A DNA stretch of 64,000 nt from a virus: positions 1-64,000 of IMG/VR virus record IMGVR_UViG_3300020410_000948, one strand, 5' to 3'. This document shows, in pieces, positions 60,901 through 64,000 of this stretch (position 1 is its first letter; each line of letters opens with the position of its first letter). A program made the translations under genes and the position numbers. The notes under the pieces were generated by a model, which worked only from the letters and a program-made list of their open reading frames with translations, ran no database searches and was not told where the DNA came from.

Positions 60901-62654
60901 CCAGAGTCTTGAAATGGTGCAGTATTGACGTAAGGATTGGTAGTTGATGCGTCTATTTGATCTGGCGTTGATATGTCACTCAAAAAATCATTTGTTGTGC
61001 TAAGCTTGTATAAAAACACTTTGCCAAAGGGCTTGCTATCGGGCTCTACAAATTTGAATCCGCCTTCGTTTTCATAGGATCTAAACAAAGTGCTTGAATC
61101 GCCCACATCAGCTCTCTCATCTACTATGACAGGACTAGCCTTTCTTTTATTGCCATAGTAATCAATACCCTCTAGACAGGAATAAGGCGCACCAACTTCG
61201 CTGATGGCCAGCCAGTAAAAATCTTGATCGGACTGTCGGACTATATCTACAGACTGTCCAAATCTATATTTATCAGCAACAACAGAAGTGCCGTCATAAT
61301 CTACTACAGTTTCAGATGTAGGAGCAGAAAAGGTGTGATCGGTTGGAATAAGCATATCATCTTTAAAAACCGACTGACCGTTCAATCCATTCGGAGAAAA
61401 GAGAGTCGTGTAGTAGCGCCAAGAACCAGTAAGGTCTTGGGTTGAGCCATAATGAGTCCATGTTACACCGGACACACTTCTAAGAGAAGACGTGTCTGTA
61501 GGTTCATACATCCTTTCATCATCAAACACAAAGTATTGAGTATCACTAATTCTTTTTACATACTTGATACCGTTGGCTGGATGATTGGTAGCGACAGTGT
61601 TATTAGTATTTACTGCGCCAGATATTTTAATTATATCTCCATCTTGAAGTAGCTTTGTATCATATGTGCCATCACCGCTTGGCCCAGATAAAGTTATTTT
61701 ATTTCCATCGACCGCAGTAACAGAACCCTTACGTCTTTCATATATATCTACTCTGCCACATCTATTATGTACTCCTGTTTTACTAAAAAACGAACTACTA
61801 GATACGTCAAACAATACTTTAATAAAACTAATATTTTGTGAAGAATCGCTAGGATTTACAAAAGAAAATATAGTTTCTCCTTGATTAGCAAAAGAAGTGA
61901 GGTTGGCGGAAGTGGGTGAAAAGTTAACAGCCAGACCTTTGTAATTACTACCTTCAATTTTTGCTATAGATGTCGTCGTAGGAAAGAATATAATATCCAT
62001 GCTAGGATTATATCCTAATGAATCTGTAATATAACTATCTTTTTTGACTGCCACTTTACTAACATCAGTGTCAACCGAATAAGATGTTTTTGATAAAACT
62101 GAAGTTGTGGAGGAATCGCCATCTACTAGAGTAAAATCTATACGAGAATCTTTACCCGCATTAGAATTCACAAAATTAGAAATATCATCATTAGAAGCTC
62201 CGACATTCATAAATACTAATCCTGTCTGGAGTTCGTATTCAGTTGTGGTAGACTCATATCCAACAGTGTATGTTTTCTTAATTATAAAAAACTTTTCTGT
62301 ATTATCCAGAGATCTATTCGCCAGAAAAACTTTTTGGCTATGGTCTTTATAGGAGACTATAGCAATGTCGTCGAGTATCTTTATGTCACTGGGAAATTTG
62401 CTGCATGTATCGTCAGAAAAATCTCCGAATATAGAGGGGGCATTGTCACGATAAGGACTGCTCGTAAAGGCGGAGAGAGGCGTTCTGCCTCTGTTTATAG
62501 AGGTTATTCTATCATTAAAGTTAGTAAAGCATTCTATTCCGCCGGGACCTTGTAAAAATAAGTCCATCTCAGAATTTCTCTGCGAAACACCATTAGTCCC
62601 TGTCTCATCATTTTGTATGAATAGGGATGTGTTTTGGTTAGGTTTACAACTCAT
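57969..62654 (-). CDS. giant tail protein, propeller-like
   Basis: A 1561-residue protein starting at ATG 62654, which overlaps the stop of the tape-measure gene (TAATG); an earlier in-frame start lies inside that gene. It opens with a short L-F-x-Q/x-G-P repeat (NTSLFIQND; MDLFLQGPGG) of the same type as in the 1089-residue protein. Many blade-like segments with D, Y, F and N follow (DIKILDDIAIVSYKDH; IYVYNPNQEYNSK). It is likely part of the tail tip or fibre network and of adhesion. No enzyme motif is visible. Confidence 0.62.
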   Translation of the reverse strand: MSCKPNQNTSLFIQNDETGTNGVSQRNSEMDLFLQGPGGIECFTNFNDRITSINRGRTPLSAFTSSPYRDNAPSIFGDFSDDTCSKFPSDIKILDDIAIVSYKDHSQKVFLANRSLDNTEKFFIIKKTYTVGYESTTTEYELQTGLVFMNVGASNDDISNFVNSNAGKDSRIDFTLVDGDSSTTSVLSKTSYSVDTDVSKVAVKKDSYITDSLGYNPSMDIIFFPTTTSIAKIEGSNYKGLAVNFSPTSANLTSFANQGETIFSFVNPSDSSQNISFIKVLFDVSSSSFFSKTGVHNRCGRVDIYERRKGSVTAVDGNKITLSGPSGDGTYDTKLLQDGDIIKISGAVNTNNTVATNHPANGIKYVKRISDTQYFVFDDERMYEPTDTSSLRSVSGVTWTHYGSTQDLTGSWRYYTTLFSPNGLNGQSVFKDDMLIPTDHTFSAPTSETVVDYDGTSVVADKYRFGQSVDIVRQSDQDFYWLAISEVGAPYSCLEGIDYYGNKRKASPVIVDERADVGDSSTLFRSYENEGGFKFVEPDSKPFGKVFLYKLSTTNDFLSDISTPDQIDASTTNPYVNTAPFQDSGVTMDVFTDYRNLYWYRAAVANAIADNTSGVFSTVENSNKSLEEAFENDEFFLKTDGSKRASFKRRWDSEFYRENIVKYVKDNTLPYFQKKDAISFRWLTDGYKFADGFGYSIALKENHLPNLTGSELKPIVAIANRTFPHIASVSQSADSQLEELKNKIDSATDAGYDDRDSLDFYERNTKTNQFIMDFCTDGTNSDNLGNKFRCGSIYVYNPNQEYNSKFLDHTTRLREKVVEQNYFNASNDLSTRYRNMVGWYGKPFSMQYVDGKIIAGTDGDGIKVFFEGDNTTLYKSSSTLSGSEFDTFNLDIQIESGSEEYQNFTAAQKLENDDYNIYNVNSNLYSDPMQFWEFSKVHDGNSQSVYYPSSSGTSYNSPSFQEAQGFADTSVTFFRLYPGLGNMYSVNAGNNFATVNSSDIEDDNILLRTPFGHNFRSDGHILATNGTSYNSEFDVSVDVLAQRLYLYEISDSLKSVNLFQKITPAINSPDSRSDRGTASDLSYIKYFREGTLTFSENCDHSLSIAYLMDDMFDVLDGKIVLKTPIGHAVFSDSGRSKRIDFQNVGKTYFSSPYFSFTEKFDSKKPYNLNNMFSYRDGAGVSSADNIFDVCEDHKGLCLVYNIDNVSDEEQIIRKLVGAEFTVDIGNNICLQAGVDIGADAVFPVMTLYNEDPRKTITQKGHLSGINLKYGAKTATRAPLYTDGMQDSYDVAREGTFQQKSLALGEAILEWRGTYSFTTAELFRFIRSGSVLKNSSDDRTFRYNDGNGRATLAGEINTYTLNFDDENKPSFNSEASIEDSLIVGLVNQNISIDPDQYRQKWTSDMRQQELDFVPYSKPYDAVANQHSFVSDVRVISAKLSYRDYDLGVIRRFHCSAYEDTLNRRLDCTSSEDTPSGEAPGIIRIGSSKSAAYFDKENTISRGTSSDSIQVLYYNSDGDYNGLVNHGLTGSGGLDRYGNFDVQKPEILPLFIRSYPTVSSEDE

Positions 62655-64000
62655 TATGCTACTCTGCCATCCTGTTCTCGCTGCCACATTGTGATTGCAT
62701 TGTCTATCTTGGTTGCCGTGCTTGAAGCGACCGAATCTCCGATAATATTAACCAGCTTGTTAATTGCCTCCTGAGTAAATCCGGGTATCGCTAAACTTCC
62801 GCTAACATTTACATTGTGTGTTATCTGCATGTTTCCAAACTGTGTTGCTATATCCTGTAGCGCATTAGCTACAGTATTAAAGGCTGACATAGCTTGAGAA
62901 ACATTATCTAAAGCCTCCATCAGTGCGTTTCTACCGCCGAAGATACCTCCGCCGTTTTGCCTATACTGAACTCCAGCAACAGAGCCGCCTCTAGCAAATC
63001 CGGGAACCTTGCCCCTGTTAACCTGTTTCATGAATCCAGTGCCGTGCTTTTTGACAGCAGCAGTACTCATAACAAACTCTCCGGGAGTCAACATAGCTGG
63101 CACAGAATCTACAGAACCACCCGAGGCAAAGCCTCGAAAGTTTGCCATGGCAAAGTCACTAGTACCTCGAAATCTTTGCCCAAACCCTGTCGCAAAAGCA
63201 TCCCTGAGTGCAACCATGTCTGCATAAAATTGAGGATTATAAAGGGCGTTTAGTAGCCCCTCTGTCCCGCTTTGGGCGTTATTAAACGCGATCACAGTAG
63301 ACCCAATTTTACCTTTGGTGTTATCGTCCTTTCGAGCCTTGATAGCCGTATGATAAACTCTTCGCTTGTATAGTCCACTATTTTCGCCTGCCTTTCTAAC
63401 AGCCTCGTGGGTGAATGGTGTGCCCGCAAACGGGTCTTGATTACCACGCTTTCCGAATATAGCCCTGTAAAAATCTGATGGTACGACAAATGTGCGTTTT
63501 TGCCCAAGCGCCGGGTTCATGTAAATATTCCCGTCTCCGCCCATCGCCATTAGTTGGCCCTCTTTAGCTACGACTCTTCCAAAATTTATTCCTTCACTAT
63601 TCGTATTCGATCTTACTGCGCCATAACGTGAAGCATAATCCTGTAAGCCCTTAATAGCCCAGATTGTATCGGGGAAAAGCTTCGCTATTGCTCCCTGCGC
63701 CCCCTGTAACGCCATCGCATAGAGTTTACGAAAGTTCTTGACGTTGGGGTCTTTTGCTGCTGCATTTTTTTGCTTTTTGTTTAAAAGATCTCCTTTCGCC
63801 ACGAATGAGCCTTTAAGTAATTTAGTTAAACCTTGTTCTATGAATCCTCCGCCGGCTGCATATACAGTAGAAGCGTTACCGTTATTTAAAGCACTTAGAG
63901 CTCCTACACCAATTTTGTCTACAGCACTTTTCCTAATAACAAATTCACCCGGCGTTAACATTGCTGGCACTGTGTCTGTGCCTCTTGGCTTGAATACATT
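62654..64000 (-). CDS. tape-measure protein, C-terminal part (5' end outside window)
   Basis: The frame stays open to the right window edge. At least 448 codons of the gene are visible. The tape-measure hallmark GTDTVPAMLTPGEFV occurs near the visible start and again about 290 residues later (SVDSVPAMLTPGEFV). These lie beside glycine-rich segments (FASGGSVDS; FARGGSVAG) and an alanine-rich helical C-terminus. Tape-measure proteins set tail length and lie inside the tail tube. The GTG at 63970 is internal and should not be taken as the start. The terminator of this operon is at the convergent junction. Confidence 0.85.
   Translation of the reverse strand, partial: NVFKPRGTDTVPAMLTPGEFVIRKSAVDKIGVGALSALNNGNASTVYAAGGGFIEQGLTKLLKGSFVAKGDLLNKKQKNAAAKDPNVKNFRKLYAMALQGAQGAIAKLFPDTIWAIKGLQDYASRYGAVRSNTNSEGINFGRVVAKEGQLMAMGGDGNIYMNPALGQKRTFVVPSDFYRAIFGKRGNQDPFAGTPFTHEAVRKAGENSGLYKRRVYHTAIKARKDDNTKGKIGSTVIAFNNAQSGTEGLLNALYNPQFYADMVALRDAFATGFGQRFRGTSDFAMANFRGFASGGSVDSVPAMLTPGEFVMSTAAVKKHGTGFMKQVNRGKVPGFARGGSVAGVQYRQNGGGIFGGRNALMEALDNVSQAMSAFNTVANALQDIATQFGNMQITHNVNVSGSLAIPGFTQEAINKLVNIIGDSVASSTATKIDNAITMWQREQDGRVA

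Noticed and set aside
1-64000. tRNA genes, CRISPR arrays, insertion sequences, reverse transcriptase/diversity-generating elements
   Set aside because: None was seen. Gaps between genes are at most about 120 bases, and only the convergent junction and a few leaders are non-coding.

Overview
The window is a piece of a large, AT-rich genome of a tailed double-stranded DNA bacteriophage, probably from an aquatic environment. The evidence is a tape-measure protein and several very large tail or baseplate genes, a full set of phage replication genes, almost no intergenic DNA, and pervasive ATGA and TAATG start-stop overlaps. No terminase, portal, capsid, integrase, tRNA or CRISPR array is visible here. 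The host cannot be fixed. A DUF1501 protein, a family abundant in Planctomycetes and other marine Gram-negative bacteria, is a weak hint.

Layout. (1) Positions 3-8702, plus strand: a host-like DUF1501 gene cut by the window edge, PhoH, an FmdB zinc ribbon, several unknown small proteins, a RecA/UvsX recombinase, a stray exostosin-like glycosyltransferase, a PD-(D/E)XK nuclease, a possible UvsY-like mediator, dUTPase and small membrane proteins. (2) Positions 8669-18984, plus strand: DnaB-type helicase, Toprim primase, dNMP kinase, RecB-type nuclease, a methyltransferase, another nuclease, then a DNA polymerase III alpha subunit encoded as two separate genes with a small unknown gene and a DnaQ-like proofreading exonuclease gene between the halves, then SSB and a sigma-like factor. 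(3) Positions 18988-37210, plus strand: 23 tightly coupled genes for glycan synthesis. They include about a dozen glycosyltransferases, a complete route from GDP-mannose to GDP-L-fucose (gmd, fcl), a GT10 fucosyltransferase, two sulfotransferases, two clear methyltransferases and one degenerate one, a nucleotidyltransferase, a cupin and a half-length DegT-type aminotransferase. (4) Positions 37201-39073, plus strand: a homing-type endonuclease, a probable single-strand annealing protein and a zinc ribbon protein. Two hairpin terminators follow at the convergent junction. (5) Positions 39189-64000, minus strand: virion genes read towards the junction, from tape measure (partial, at the right edge) through giant tail/baseplate proteins with beta-propeller-like and short repeated modules, including a cysteine-rich protein with a long acidic tract.

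How it works together. The left arm copies and recombines the genome with its own polymerase, helicase, primase, SSB, RecA, annealing protein and nucleotide enzymes. The central island makes nucleotide sugars and transfers, sulfates and methylates sugars, either to decorate the virion or to remodel the host surface. The right arm builds the tail. The most unusual features are the split polymerase with its interposed exonuclease and the self-contained fucosylation/sulfation island sitting in the replication arm rather than beside the tail genes.
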